Shown here: positions 55,600-64,000 of the stretch, in pieces | Layout of the letters: every line of letters begins with the position of its first letter | Numbering within the stretch: the first letter of the stretch is position 1 | Made by a program: the position numbers and the translations under genes | NCBI RefSeq assembly: GCF_016924145.1 | Contig: NZ_JAFFZO010000020.1 | Span: 1-64,000, forward strand | Origin: Amphritea pacifica | Lineage (GTDB): Bacteria; Pseudomonadota; Gammaproteobacteria; Pseudomonadales; Balneatricaceae | Direction: 5' to 3' | Length of the DNA stretch: 64,000 nt | The notes under the pieces: model-generated | The model's database searches: none | Told to the model about the DNA's origin: nothing | The model's input: the letters and a program-made list of their open reading frames with translations, nothing else

Positions 55600-56166
55600 A
55601 TGTCCTTTCTGAAACGAGCCGCTGTAGCCGCAGCGATTGCAGGTGTAACACTGTCACTGACTGCATGCCAGTCCAATGAAGTTAAACAGGAGATGGTTAA
55701 GGCACCAGCCCTGAATAACCAGGATCTGTATGAAGTTGATCATGAAGGCCGGCATTATGTTTTTGATGACTTTGCGGTTTATCAGGACTTCCTGAAAGTG
55801 GGCGAAACCTCTTTCCGTAAAGTATTTATCGGTGCCGGGCCGCACGGTGAATCTCTGGTATTTGGTCTGCGCAGCGAAGACAAGAAGAAGCTTGAAGGTC
55901 TGGCTGGCGTTGATATGTACAATGGTAAGCTGCCTGCAGCAAAAGATTTTTACGGTGAAATGCGTGCAGAAGATGGTCGCTTGTACGTTTTTAATACTCT
56001 GGAAGATATGCAGGAGGTTCGTCAGAACGGTGAAGCCGCTTTCCGCCTGACGCAGATTGGTACCGGGCCGGAAGGGCAGACGGTTGTTTTCGTTCTGAAT
56101 GACAGTAACAAGAAACAGTACCCTGCTGAGTTGGTTGCCCGTTTCAAAGAGATGAACGCGCTGTAA
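55600..56166 (+). CDS. Lipoprotein with two tandem internal repeats
   Basis: A 188-aa lipoprotein. A signal peptide and lipobox LTAC (Cys near 19) start it; ATG 55600 is behind GGGAG, and an upstream ATG adds 30 residues. Residues about 45-95 and 112-165 are homologous to each other. The shared pattern is GR-x-YVF, then GE-x-x-FR-x-x-x-IG-x-GP-x-G, then VF-x-L and KK. This indicates an ancient internal duplication. No family is recognised. Likely outer-membrane anchored. A terminator follows. Confidence 0.75.
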   Translation: MSFLKRAAVAAAIAGVTLSLTACQSNEVKQEMVKAPALNNQDLYEVDHEGRHYVFDDFAVYQDFLKVGETSFRKVFIGAGPHGESLVFGLRSEDKKKLEGLAGVDMYNGKLPAAKDFYGEMRAEDGRLYVFNTLEDMQEVRQNGEAAFRLTQIGTGPEGQTVVFVLNDSNKKQYPAELVARFKEMNAL

Positions 56167-56193
56167 ACCAGCCTGGCTGATGGCACAACCTGA

Positions 56194-56219
56194 AACCCGC
56201 TAGCTGCGGGTTTTCTTTT
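56194..56219 (+). terminator. Intrinsic terminator after the repeat lipoprotein
   Basis: Stem AACCCGC/GCGGGTT, 5-nt loop, T-rich tail (TTTTCTTTTA). Confidence 0.7.
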
Positions 56220-56226
56220 ATCTGAG

Positions 56227-56252
56227 TAAAAAAAGCCGGGCAGAGCCCGGCT
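56227..56252 (-). terminator. Intrinsic terminator on the minus strand
   Basis: Perfect stem AGCCGGGC/GCCCGGCT with a 3-nt loop, followed on the minus strand by seven T. It probably ends the hupE transcript 154 bp after the stop. Confidence 0.7.
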
Positions 56253-56405
56253 GTAAAGAGTGCTTTAAGCTGTTTTGGGTGATCAAAACAGTACAGCGGA
56301 GGTCTTACGGGGACGCGTAAGACATATCAGGCTGACGGGCCATGAGAAACCGGACAGCAGGATCAGGTGTGTGATCTGTGAGAGAGCATTGCAGCGGCCT
56401 GTCAG

Positions 56406-56990
56406 TCAGATTGTTAGCAACAGATAGCTGCCAACACTGGCGATCGCTGCACCAGCGATATGAGCCAGCCGCGGGGTTAATGTCCGGCTTGCTTTAAATA
56501 TTCCCATCCCTGTCAGATGAAGGATTGCAGAGCTGCTCATAAAGCCGGCGGCAAACAGCAGCACTGACGCTCCTGATACCTCAGCGCCGTGGGCCTGGCC
56601 ATGGGCACAGGCAAACAGGGCTGTCAGTGTCAGCGTTGCGATGGCGGGTAGTCGCACGGCGGTCGCAATGATCAGGCCGCAAACCAGCACAGAGGCTGCG
56701 ATAGTGTGCTCAACCAGGGGCAGCACTACGCCTCCGGTTGCCATAAAAAAACCGACGGCAAGAAACAGGATAAAGGTGACAGGGATGCTGATCTGCTGCG
56801 CTCTGTTCTGCATCGCAGCCCAGAAACCGATTGCCAGCATCGCCAACAGATGGTCAAGGCCTGAGAGCGGGTGTAGCAGGCCGGACTGAAGACCTGACCC
56901 GGCACTGTGACCGGTATGGGCCATTGCTGGCACAGCGGTTATCAGTGTGATAAGTGCTGCACTGGACATGATCATAGGGCTGAGTTTCAT
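56406..56990 (-). CDS. HupE/UreJ-family metal transporter
   Basis: A 194-aa inner-membrane protein with a signal-like N-terminus (ends AMA-HTGHS). The conserved HPLSGLDHLLAMLAIGFWAA (residues about 40-58) has the HPxxGxDH metal motif of HupE/UreJ. CAHGQAHGAE near 128 is the second His-rich motif. The family takes up nickel or cobalt for hydrogenase, urease or cobalamin. No such enzyme is in the window, so the metal use is unknown. It is a single gene. Confidence 0.9.
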   Translation of the reverse strand: MKLSPMIMSSAALITLITAVPAMAHTGHSAGSGLQSGLLHPLSGLDHLLAMLAIGFWAAMQNRAQQISIPVTFILFLAVGFFMATGGVVLPLVEHTIAASVLVCGLIIATAVRLPAIATLTLTALFACAHGQAHGAEVSGASVLLFAAGFMSSSAILHLTGMGIFKASRTLTPRLAHIAGAAIASVGSYLLLTI

Positions 56991-56999
56991 CTGTGCTAC

Positions 57000-57399
57000 C
57001 TTTTATTCTATTAATTTACGGTTATCGGGTAATGATAGCCGACCGGCCAGAGGGCGGTATCAGGCTTGATATGGATTTATATAGCAAATGTGGGGCCAGA
57101 ACAGCTATTGTCTCTTATGATTATTAAGCTTTGCTGTTACTCCCGTGGTTGCAGGCTGTCCGCTGTGAAGTGTTGCCGGTGCGGCAGACGTTGCTAGACT
57201 GAACTGGTAACTTACTTACCAGTTGGCAGCATTATTGGTTTGAGCGTGTATTTTTACCCACTTTGGCATGGCTTTATGACTTTAATCACGGTTATTCGCG
57301 CAATAATGTTTGTGCTGCACCTGCGTAATATGGAAGATATAGATTCAGTCATTCGATCAGATTAACGGGACAGTCCTGAAGGTCTGCGGAGTAAGTCTC
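57000..57399. other. Intergenic region before the acetyltransferase gene
   Basis: A 400-bp gap with the hupE promoter on the left and the acetyltransferase leader on the right. I see no gene, hairpin terminator or recognised operator. Confidence 0.5.
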
Positions 57400-60135
57400 T
57401 TGAGTACAAAATATCTCAAACGTTTTTTTAAGCCTAAATCGATTGCGGTGTTCGGAGCCTCTGAGAAAGAGAACAGCATGGGCGGCGTGGTGCTGCAAAA
57501 CCTGCTGGATAGCGGGTTTCAGGGTAAGCTTATGGCGGTTAACAAGCGTGGCTATGACGCCGTTTATGGTGTCACCTGTTACAGCGGATTAACCAAACTG
57601 CCAGAGATGCCGGACCTGGCGATCATCTGTTCGCCACCGGAGAGTGTCGCTGAACTGATCCGTAAACTGGGCGCTAATATGGTGAAGGCCGCTATGATTC
57701 TGACTGGCGGTCTGTCTATTGCCAGCGAGCCTCTGGGTAAAAGCATGCGGGATGAGATTATGGAGGCCGCCAGGCCCTATGGTATCCGCATACTGGGGCC
57801 AGACTGCATGGGCATGCTGGTCTCTGGGCATAAGATGAATGCCAGCTATTCGCACCTGAATATACGCAAGGGTAAAGTCAGTTATGTCGGCCAGTCCGGC
57901 CTGTTAGGCACGGCGATGATTGACTGGGCCAATGGTCAGGAGATTGGCTTCTCCCACTTTCTCACGCTCGGTGAGGGGGTTGATATCGATCTGCCGTCGA
58001 TTATCGATTACTTTGCGCAGGACCCCTATACCCAGTCGATTCTTATTCAGCTGGATCATCTGGTCGGTTCTTCCCGTAATCTGCTCAGCTCTTTACGCGC
58101 CGCTTCGCGTAACAAACTGGTGCTGGTGCTCAAATCCACTATGGTTTTTGATGAAGATAAGGAAAGTCAGCCAGCTCTGGGGATTAAAGATGAGGATCTG
58201 GTCTACGATGCGGCGCTGCGCCGTGCAGGTGTGGTTCGGGTGGACACCGTCGATCAGCTCTATAATGCCCTGGAAACCCTGTCGCGGATGAAGCCGATGC
58301 GGGGTGAGCGGCTGGCGCTGGTTTGTAATGGCATGGGGCCCAATGCTCTGGCGACGGATCAGCTGTTGCGTAAAGGGGGAGAGTTATCGCAGCTGTGTGA
58401 CGAGACGGTGACCGCGTTACGGGAGATAATGCCAGACCACTGGAACCTGAAAAACCCGATCGATCTGCACTCGGATGCGACGCCGGAGCGTTTCGCCCGG
58501 GTGACTCAGCTATTAACCAAAGACCCTAATGTGGATGCCGTACTGGTGATTCATGCCCCCACGCGGATGGCCCCCGGTGTGGCAACCGCTGAAGAGATTA
58601 TTAAGGTGGCCCGTAATACGCCGCGCAATATTCTTACCTGCTGGATGGGGCGAAGTACGGCGATTGAGTCACGTAACCATTTTAACGCTGCCGGAGTGAC
58701 CACTTTTATCACCCCTGAAGAAGCGGTCGATGCTTTCATGCATATGGTGGAGTTTCGCCGTAATCAGGAAGTAATGAAGCAGACTCCCGCGCCTTTTGAA
58801 GACCCCAATGAGCGGAACCATCAGCGGGCCAAAGCCCTGATTGCTGATGCAATGGCTCAGGGGCGTGACTACCTGACCCATAACGAAGCAACTGACCTGC
58901 TGGATCAGTATGATATTCCGGTCTCTCATACCCAGTATGCTGAGGATGTTGATGGGGTGGTCGACATTGCGAAAAAACTGGGGGGGGCCGTCGCCTTAAA
59001 GGTGATGCATCGGGAAAATATCTACCCGTTTAACTACGATAATAAAAACCACCCCCGCTGGAAGGACCAGGCGATGGATCTGTTCTCATGTAATGAGGTC
59101 AGGCAGGCCGCTACGCAGCTGGCCTACCGGGTGAGAGAGCGCTTTCCCGACGATGAAGTTCTGGGGTTTTGTGTGCAGCAGATGAAGCGTGGCTTCCAGT
59201 CGCTGCAGATCAATATGGGGATTACCCGTGATCCGGTGTTTGGTCCACTGCTGGTGTTTGGTAAAGGGGGGTATTCCGTCGATGTGCTGGCGGACCGGCA
59301 AGTGATGCTACCCCCGCTTAATCTCAGTCTGGCCCGTCAGTTGATCATGACGTCACATATCTATTCTGTGCTGAAAGAGAGCAGTGAACAGTTGGAAAGG
59401 GATCTCGAACAGCTTAGCAATCTGCTCATCAAACTGTCACAGATGGTGGTCGAGCTGCCCAACCTTAAAGGTCTGGAGATTAATCCTATGCTGATTAACC
59501 GGCGGGGAGTGCTGGCGGTCGATGTGGCGGTCTCTTTGGGTGAGCCTTCTGTACTGGCGATCACCCCCTATCCCGAATATCTCAGTGAACATATTTCGCT
59601 GCGTAAGTCGGGACGTAAGGCGATGGTCAGGGCGATACGGGGAGAGGATGAACCTAACCATCTTGAGTTTTATAACAAGCTGAGTCCGGAATCGATCCGC
59701 CTGCGCTATTTTTATAGCCGTGGCATTCCAACCCACCAGGAACTGGCTAACTGGACACAGATTGACTATGACCGGGAGATGGCCTTTATCGTGACCGCCC
59801 CCAGACAGGGGGCGCCGGGTTGGGAAACCCTGGGGGTCGTCCGGGCCGTGACCGATGCTGATAATGTGCGTGCTGAGTTCTCGGTCGTCATCCGGGATGA
59901 CCTGCAGGGAGAGGGGCTGGGGGCGGTACTGATGCAGAAAGCGATCGATTACTGTAAAGCCCGTGGCACCTTGATGCTGATGGGATCAACCCTGACCTCT
60001 AATAAGGGGATGCAGGGGCTGGCACAGAAGCTGGGTTTCAAAAATCACTACAACATGGAAGAGGATGTGGTGGAGATGGAGATGATGCTGAATGAGCCAA
60101 CCGAAGACTGGCAGCGTTATCGGTTGCAGAGTTGA
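57400..60135 (+). CDS. Pat/YfiQ-type protein acetyltransferase (acyl-CoA synthetase-like plus GNAT)
   Basis: A 911-aa protein with an ADP-forming acetyl-CoA synthetase-like part and a GNAT domain. A CoA-binding domain starts at SIAVFGASEKENSMGGVVL near 15. A succinyl-CoA ligase-like part and an ATP-grasp domain (DYLTHNEATDLLDQYDIPVS near 490) follow. The C-terminal GNAT domain has VVIRDDLQGEGLGAVLMQKA near 830. In enterobacteria the YfiQ/Pat protein acetylates lysines of acetyl-CoA synthetase and others. The start is TTG 57400. A terminator follows. Confidence 0.92.
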   Translation: MSTKYLKRFFKPKSIAVFGASEKENSMGGVVLQNLLDSGFQGKLMAVNKRGYDAVYGVTCYSGLTKLPEMPDLAIICSPPESVAELIRKLGANMVKAAMILTGGLSIASEPLGKSMRDEIMEAARPYGIRILGPDCMGMLVSGHKMNASYSHLNIRKGKVSYVGQSGLLGTAMIDWANGQEIGFSHFLTLGEGVDIDLPSIIDYFAQDPYTQSILIQLDHLVGSSRNLLSSLRAASRNKLVLVLKSTMVFDEDKESQPALGIKDEDLVYDAALRRAGVVRVDTVDQLYNALETLSRMKPMRGERLALVCNGMGPNALATDQLLRKGGELSQLCDETVTALREIMPDHWNLKNPIDLHSDATPERFARVTQLLTKDPNVDAVLVIHAPTRMAPGVATAEEIIKVARNTPRNILTCWMGRSTAIESRNHFNAAGVTTFITPEEAVDAFMHMVEFRRNQEVMKQTPAPFEDPNERNHQRAKALIADAMAQGRDYLTHNEATDLLDQYDIPVSHTQYAEDVDGVVDIAKKLGGAVALKVMHRENIYPFNYDNKNHPRWKDQAMDLFSCNEVRQAATQLAYRVRERFPDDEVLGFCVQQMKRGFQSLQINMGITRDPVFGPLLVFGKGGYSVDVLADRQVMLPPLNLSLARQLIMTSHIYSVLKESSEQLERDLEQLSNLLIKLSQMVVELPNLKGLEINPMLINRRGVLAVDVAVSLGEPSVLAITPYPEYLSEHISLRKSGRKAMVRAIRGEDEPNHLEFYNKLSPESIRLRYFYSRGIPTHQELANWTQIDYDREMAFIVTAPRQGAPGWETLGVVRAVTDADNVRAEFSVVIRDDLQGEGLGAVLMQKAIDYCKARGTLMLMGSTLTSNKGMQGLAQKLGFKNHYNMEEDVVEMEMMLNEPTEDWQRYRLQS

Positions 60136-60150
60136 AATTGAGCGATAATA

Positions 60151-60175
60151 AACCACCCGCTTACGGGGGGTTTTT
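60151..60175 (+). terminator. Probable intrinsic terminator after the acetyltransferase gene
   Basis: AACCACCCGC, TTA and CGGGGGGTTTTT form a stem with one mismatch and a T-run. Confidence 0.55.
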
Positions 60176-60216
60176 CGTTAAAGGTTTCTCTACAGGATTT
60201 ACCTGAAGGCTTCACG

Positions 60217-60546
60217 TCAGGCGGTAGGACAGAACATCTCATGTAGTGTGTGAATGATCCGGGTTGCGGTATCGCCAGAGAGTGAGTAGTAGATCGTCTG
60301 AGACTCTCGTCGGGTGCTGACCAGACCATCTTTACGGAGTACCGCCAGATGCTGTGACAGCGCTGACTGACTCAGATCCAGGCAGTGGTTGAGTTCGCTA
60401 ACGGAAAGCTCTTTACCATCCAGATAACAAAGAATAAGCAGGCGGCTTTCGTTACCCAGCGCTTTCATCAGTTTAGCGGCTTTACTGGAGTTCACTTTCA
60501 TCATAGCCAGTGTTTCGGGCGTCATCTGCTGGGTTGCTGTATTCAA
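60217..60546 (-). CDS. ArsR-family repressor of the BigR/SqrR/YgaV (persulfide-sensing) type
   Basis: A 109-aa winged helix repressor. The recognition helix region is LDLSQSALSQHLAVLRKDGL near 58-77. Two cysteines stand where SqrR/BigR/YgaV proteins have their redox pair: LLILCYLDG near 40 and HEMFCPTA near the C-terminus. In those proteins a tetrasulfide bridge between the two cysteines releases DNA. No arsenic-type CVC motif. It is divergent from the RND exporter, and palindromes lie between them. The sensing of reactive sulfur is inferred from the cysteine positions. Confidence 0.8.
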   Translation of the reverse strand: MNTATQQMTPETLAMMKVNSSKAAKLMKALGNESRLLILCYLDGKELSVSELNHCLDLSQSALSQHLAVLRKDGLVSTRRESQTIYYSLSGDTATRIIHTLHEMFCPTA

Positions 60547-60597
60547 TCTGTCCTCCGTTTTTTATTATTCTGCAGGTCATTCAAAACGCTCTCATTA

Positions 60598-60612
60598 CCC
60601 TACAATGTAGGG
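60598..60612. promoter_or_regulatory. Palindrome CCCTACAATGTAGGG in the divergent promoter
   Basis: A perfect 15-bp palindrome 52 bp before the ArsR start. It could be a repressor site or a small hairpin. Assignment uncertain. Confidence 0.4.
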
Positions 60613-60666
60613 AGTATTTTACTTTAGCGGCTGTTAATTCGCAATTTACTAATGTAGTACTTTTAA

Positions 60667-60686
60667 ATATTAGTATATGCTAATAT
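60667..60686. promoter_or_regulatory. Probable operator of the ArsR-type repressor
   Basis: ATATTAG, six bases, CTAATAT: a perfect 7-bp inverted repeat at 60667-60673 and 60680-60686. AT-rich palindromes with ATTAG-type arms are typical of BigR/SqrR-like ArsR operators. It lies 46 bp before the exporter start, between the divergent genes. Confidence 0.6.
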
Positions 60687-60732
60687 AATAATCAAAATAT
60701 AGCTTTAGTTATAAGTAAAACAGGACCAACAG

Positions 60733-63291
60733 ATGCTGCAAACGACACTGGTTAATTTAGCAATGAATCGCCCCAGGTGGGTGTTTCTCGGGGTGTTACT
60801 GCTGACCGTGATAGCCGGTTTGCAGATCCCGTCTATCAAGGTGGATACTGATCCGGAGAACATGCTGCCCGCCGATAATCCAGCCCGGGTATTTCATGAT
60901 CACGTGAAAGAGCGTTTCGGCCTGCATGACATGATTGTTGTCGGTGTGGTGAATAACTCCGCCGGGGGAATCTATAATCAGCAGAGTTTGTCTGAACTGC
61001 AGCAACTGTCAGATGCCATCGTTCAGATGGACGGTGTCGTCAGCCAGGATCTGATGTCGCTGGACCGTGTCGATAATATCAGCCAGGAGGGACCGGGAAC
61101 GATCCGCTTCGAGTGGATGATGAAACAGGTGCCCACCGATCAGGCCGGTATCGATCAGATCCGCGCCTCGGTTGAACGCTTACCCTTGCTGAACAACACG
61201 CTGGTCTCGGGTGATGGTAAGGCAGCGGGTATCTATATCCCGATTACGCAAAAATCTGAAAGTTATCGTATTTCCGGACTGATTCAGACAGAGATCGGCA
61301 AACTCAGTGGTAATAATCAGTATTACATCTCCGGTTTACCGGTCGCGGAAGATACCTTTGGCGTTGAGATGTTTATCCAGATGGCGATCTCAGCGCCGCT
61401 GGCGGGCCTGATGATCTTTATCCTTATGTGGGTATTCTTCCGTAGCTTCTTGCTGATCACCGCTCCGATGCTGGTGGCGATGGGATCGGTGATTATTACC
61501 ATGGGATTGCTGATCGGCCAGGGCTATACCGTCCATATTATGAGTTCGATGATTCCGATCTTCCTGATGCCGATTGCGGTGGTCGACTCGGTGCATATTT
61601 TGTCTGAGTTTGCGGACCGTTATCGTCCGGGGGAAGACCCCAAAATAGCGTTGAAAGAGGTATTGGGCCATCTGTTTACGCCTATGCTATACACCTCGGT
61701 CACCTCTGCCGTGGGTTTCGCTTCGCTGGCCTTCACGCCGATCCCGCCGGTACAGATCTTCGGTCTGCATGTGGCATTCGGTATTATGCTGGCGTTTGTG
61801 CTTACTATTACGCTGGTGCCGGCGTATATCATCAGCCTGTCACCCAAGCGGATGGCGCAGATGAAGGACCATAATATTGATGAGGACGATAACTCGTTCC
61901 TGGGGCGTTTACTGATCTTCACAGGGCGTTTTTCAATCGCCCGGGCCAAAGGGCTGTTGCTTCTGTTCGTCCTGATTGTGGTGGGCAGTGCCTATGGTGT
62001 GGCGCAGATTCAGATCAACGATAACCCGGTGCGCTGGTTTAAACCCGATCACCCTCTGCGTGTGGCTGACCGGGTGATGAACCACCATTTCCCCGGAACC
62101 TATAATGCCTTTCTGGTGTTGGATAAGACCGGTGATCTGCGCAGCGGACTGGAGCAAACCTTGCAGACCCGGGCTGCGAAAGAGGGGGTTGAGCTACAGC
62201 AAAAACTGGATAGCGTTACTGCTGAAAGCTTTATCGAGTATACCAATGCGCTGATCAATCTGTTCGATCAGCTTAGTTATGACGACAGTGATCATGAAAC
62301 CCTGTGGCTTGATCTTCTCGATATGACTGAAAAGGCTCAGATAAGCAGTAAGTATTTTCTGACCCCTGACGCAATGACATATCTGGATGGGCTGCAAACC
62401 TTCCTCGATGAGTCTGAATATGTGGGTAAGAGTAATGGCCTGCCAACGTTGTTGAAAACGGTTTATCGTGAGCTTCAGGGTGGGGCGGCAGATCAGTATC
62501 GTCTGCCATCGACCGCTGCGGCGGCGGCACAGACCGTTTTGAGCTTCCAGGGGTCGCACCGTCCCAACGACCTGTGGCATATGGTGACACCGGATTATCG
62601 TTCGACCGTTTTGTGGTTGCAGTTAAGTAGTGGCGATAACCAGGATATGAACCGGGTGCTGCAACTGGTCGATGGCTATGTTGCGGATCATCCGTTGCCG
62701 GAAGGGGTTAAACTCAACTGGGCGGGCCTTACCTACATTAACGTTGTCTGGCAGGATGAAATGGTGAATGGCATGCTGAACAGCCTGATGGGGGCTTTCT
62801 TCATGGTGCTGCTGATCATGATCCTGCTGTTCCGTTCAGTCAAAATAGGCCTGCTGTCGATGTTGCCGCTGACGGTGACAATTCTCTTTATCTACGGTCT
62901 GATCGGGCTGTCAGGTAAGGACTATGATATGCCGATTGCGGTGTTGTCGGCACTGACCCTGGGTTTATCGGTGGATTTTGCGATCCACTTCCTGGAACGC
63001 ACCCGGGCGATCTATCGTGAGTGTGGCAGTTGGGAACAGACCGTTGCGGAGGTTTATAAAGGGCCTTCCCGGGCGATCAGCCGTAACGCGGTGGTGGTGG
63101 CTATTGGCTTCACCCCTTTGCTGTTTGCTCCGCTGGTTCCTTACATTACCGTCGGTTTCTTCTTGGCAACCATCATGGCCGTGTCTGCAGTTGTCACCGT
63201 CATGTTGCTGCCAGCGGTGATGGAAATGATTAAAGACAAAGATAGTTTGTTTGGCGTTACGCCTGGCATAAAGGAGAGTATCCATGATTAA
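60733..63291 (+). CDS. RND-superfamily (MMPL/HAE3-like) exporter
   Basis: An 852-aa inner-membrane exporter with about 12 helices and two large periplasmic loops (residues about 35-200 and 440-690). IPIFLMPIAVVDSVHILSEF near 285 and LSALTLGLSVDFAIHFLERT near 745 carry the Asp-containing helix-4/10 type segments that drive proton coupling. The family moves lipids, hopanoids or other hydrophobic compounds. It starts at ATG 60733. Its end overlaps the following lipoprotein-sorting gene by 8 bp, the usual pairing. It is divergent from the ArsR repressor that probably controls it. Confidence 0.9.
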   Translation: MLQTTLVNLAMNRPRWVFLGVLLLTVIAGLQIPSIKVDTDPENMLPADNPARVFHDHVKERFGLHDMIVVGVVNNSAGGIYNQQSLSELQQLSDAIVQMDGVVSQDLMSLDRVDNISQEGPGTIRFEWMMKQVPTDQAGIDQIRASVERLPLLNNTLVSGDGKAAGIYIPITQKSESYRISGLIQTEIGKLSGNNQYYISGLPVAEDTFGVEMFIQMAISAPLAGLMIFILMWVFFRSFLLITAPMLVAMGSVIITMGLLIGQGYTVHIMSSMIPIFLMPIAVVDSVHILSEFADRYRPGEDPKIALKEVLGHLFTPMLYTSVTSAVGFASLAFTPIPPVQIFGLHVAFGIMLAFVLTITLVPAYIISLSPKRMAQMKDHNIDEDDNSFLGRLLIFTGRFSIARAKGLLLLFVLIVVGSAYGVAQIQINDNPVRWFKPDHPLRVADRVMNHHFPGTYNAFLVLDKTGDLRSGLEQTLQTRAAKEGVELQQKLDSVTAESFIEYTNALINLFDQLSYDDSDHETLWLDLLDMTEKAQISSKYFLTPDAMTYLDGLQTFLDESEYVGKSNGLPTLLKTVYRELQGGAADQYRLPSTAAAAAQTVLSFQGSHRPNDLWHMVTPDYRSTVLWLQLSSGDNQDMNRVLQLVDGYVADHPLPEGVKLNWAGLTYINVVWQDEMVNGMLNSLMGAFFMVLLIMILLFRSVKIGLLSMLPLTVTILFIYGLIGLSGKDYDMPIAVLSALTLGLSVDFAIHFLERTRAIYRECGSWEQTVAEVYKGPSRAISRNAVVVAIGFTPLLFAPLVPYITVGFFLATIMAVSAVVTVMLLPAVMEMIKDKDSLFGVTPGIKESIHD

Positions 63292-64000
63292 GCAACTGTT
63301 TACCTCACTGGTAGTAGGCCTGACCCTGAGCGTTTCAGCACCGTTGTATGCAGCAGATCTGAGCGACGTTAATGAGATAGTCAATCAGGCAAACCTGGCG
63401 GCTTATTATCAGGGTGCAGATGGTCGTTCAGAAGCACGGATGCTGATTGAGGACTCTCAGGGACGGCAACAACAACGGCAGTTTACTATCCTGCGAAGAG
63501 ATCATGAAGATGGCGGGGATCAGCAGTTTCTGGTTGCCTTCAGCCGGCCAGCGGATGTCCGGGGTACGGTTTTCCTGGTAGAGAAACATGCCGGTACCGA
63601 TGATGACCGCTGGCTCTATCTTCCCGGTCTGGATCTGGTAAAGCGGATCTCTGCTGGCGACAAACGCACCAGTTTTGTCGGCTCTAACTATTTTTATGAA
63701 GATGTGTCCGGCCGCAATCCCGAGGAGGATAATCATCAACTGCTTGAAACCACCGCTGAGTTCTATGTGCTGGACAATACCCCTAAGGATCCCGGTTCGG
63801 TTGAGTTCAGCCATTATCGGGTGTGGATCGATAAGGTCAGCATGCTGCCGATGAAAATTGAGTATTACGATACCAGTGATAAGCTGTATCGTCGTGTTGA
63901 GGTTCTGGCAACTGAACAGGTTCAGGGGTTTCCTACGGTGACTAAGTCAAGGGTCAGCGATCTGGTGAGTGGTGCCAGTACCACAATGGAGTTTCGTTTT
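63284..64000 (+). CDS. Outer membrane lipoprotein-sorting protein (partial, runs off the window)
   Basis: The first 239 residues are present. The signal peptide ends at about residue 22 (LYA-ADLSDVN). The rest is a LolA/LolB-like periplasmic fold (DUF4292-like) with FLVAFSRPADVRGTVFLVEK near 75, DRWLYLPGLDLVKRISAGDK near 105 and YDTSDKLYRRVEVLATE near 207. Such proteins are encoded with MMPL-type exporters and probably accept their hydrophobic substrate. ATG 63284 lies behind AAGGAGAG and overlaps the exporter stop. Confidence 0.85.
   Translation, partial: MIKQLFTSLVVGLTLSVSAPLYAADLSDVNEIVNQANLAAYYQGADGRSEARMLIEDSQGRQQQRQFTILRRDHEDGGDQQFLVAFSRPADVRGTVFLVEKHAGTDDDRWLYLPGLDLVKRISAGDKRTSFVGSNYFYEDVSGRNPEEDNHQLLETTAEFYVLDNTPKDPGSVEFSHYRVWIDKVSMLPMKIEYYDTSDKLYRRVEVLATEQVQGFPTVTKSRVSDLVSGASTTMEFRF

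Overview
The window looks like the chromosome of a free-living marine gammaproteobacterium of the Oceanospirillales type (Amphritea, Neptuniibacter or Marinobacterium-like). This rests on the gene families (RecBCD, a complete hut operon, aromatic ring cleavage, YfiQ/Pat-type acetyltransferase, PilZ protein, PdxB) and on compact operons. It is an inference from gene content, not a database match. No rRNA or tRNA gene was seen.

Layout. 1-2.7 kb: the start of an IS630-type transposase at the edge, an unknown protein, an MFS transporter, a probable small RNA on the minus strand, and a small unknown protein. 2.7-11.4 kb: recC-recB-recD, overlapping. 11.4-13.7 kb: glutaredoxin, cyclic-nucleotide-binding protein, SH3 protein, second glutaredoxin. 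13.7-18.5 kb: topB. A 2.2-kb AT-rich segment with a GSCFA/SGNH gene pair sits between two perfect 48-bp copies of the topB 5' end. A MazG-like pyrophosphohydrolase follows. 18.7-25.4 kb: hutC, then hutI-hutG-hutU-hutH (histidine to glutamate), with a HutC-type palindrome before hutI.

25.8-39.4 kb is an aromatic-catabolism block. It holds an AraC/XylS-family regulator, an IclR regulator and a branched-chain-type ABC importer on the minus strand. On the plus strand are a 4-oxalocrotonate tautomerase, a remnant of a XylT-like ferredoxin and catechol 2,3-dioxygenase, then a 1.6-kb array of eight hairpin repeats, then benABCD. Sequences matching the XylS/BenR box (TGCA-N6-GGNTA) lie before benA, as two boxes 21 bp apart, and on both strands of the divergent transporter/tautomerase promoter. 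The block therefore looks like one regulon: import aromatic acid, convert it to catechol, cleave it in meta position. The rest of the meta pathway is not in the window.

39.4-50.2 kb is an accessory and defence region. It contains an NTPase whose stop codon is supplied by an inserted inverted-repeat element, a small membrane protein with integron-like borders, ligAB (protocatechuate 4,5-dioxygenase), and a fused HsdR/HsdS remnant coupled to an ATPase and a DUF4276 protein. A phospholipase D-SNF2 helicase broken by one missing base and a TacA/TacT-type toxin-antitoxin pair follow. 50.2-64 kb returns to core genes: an orphan trpB, a WGR protein, pdxB, a PilZ protein, an ATP-NAD kinase-like protein, a lipoprotein with an internal duplication, hupE and a Pat-type acetyltransferase. 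The window ends with a two-cysteine ArsR repressor divergent from an RND/MMPL exporter and its outer-membrane lipoprotein-sorting partner.
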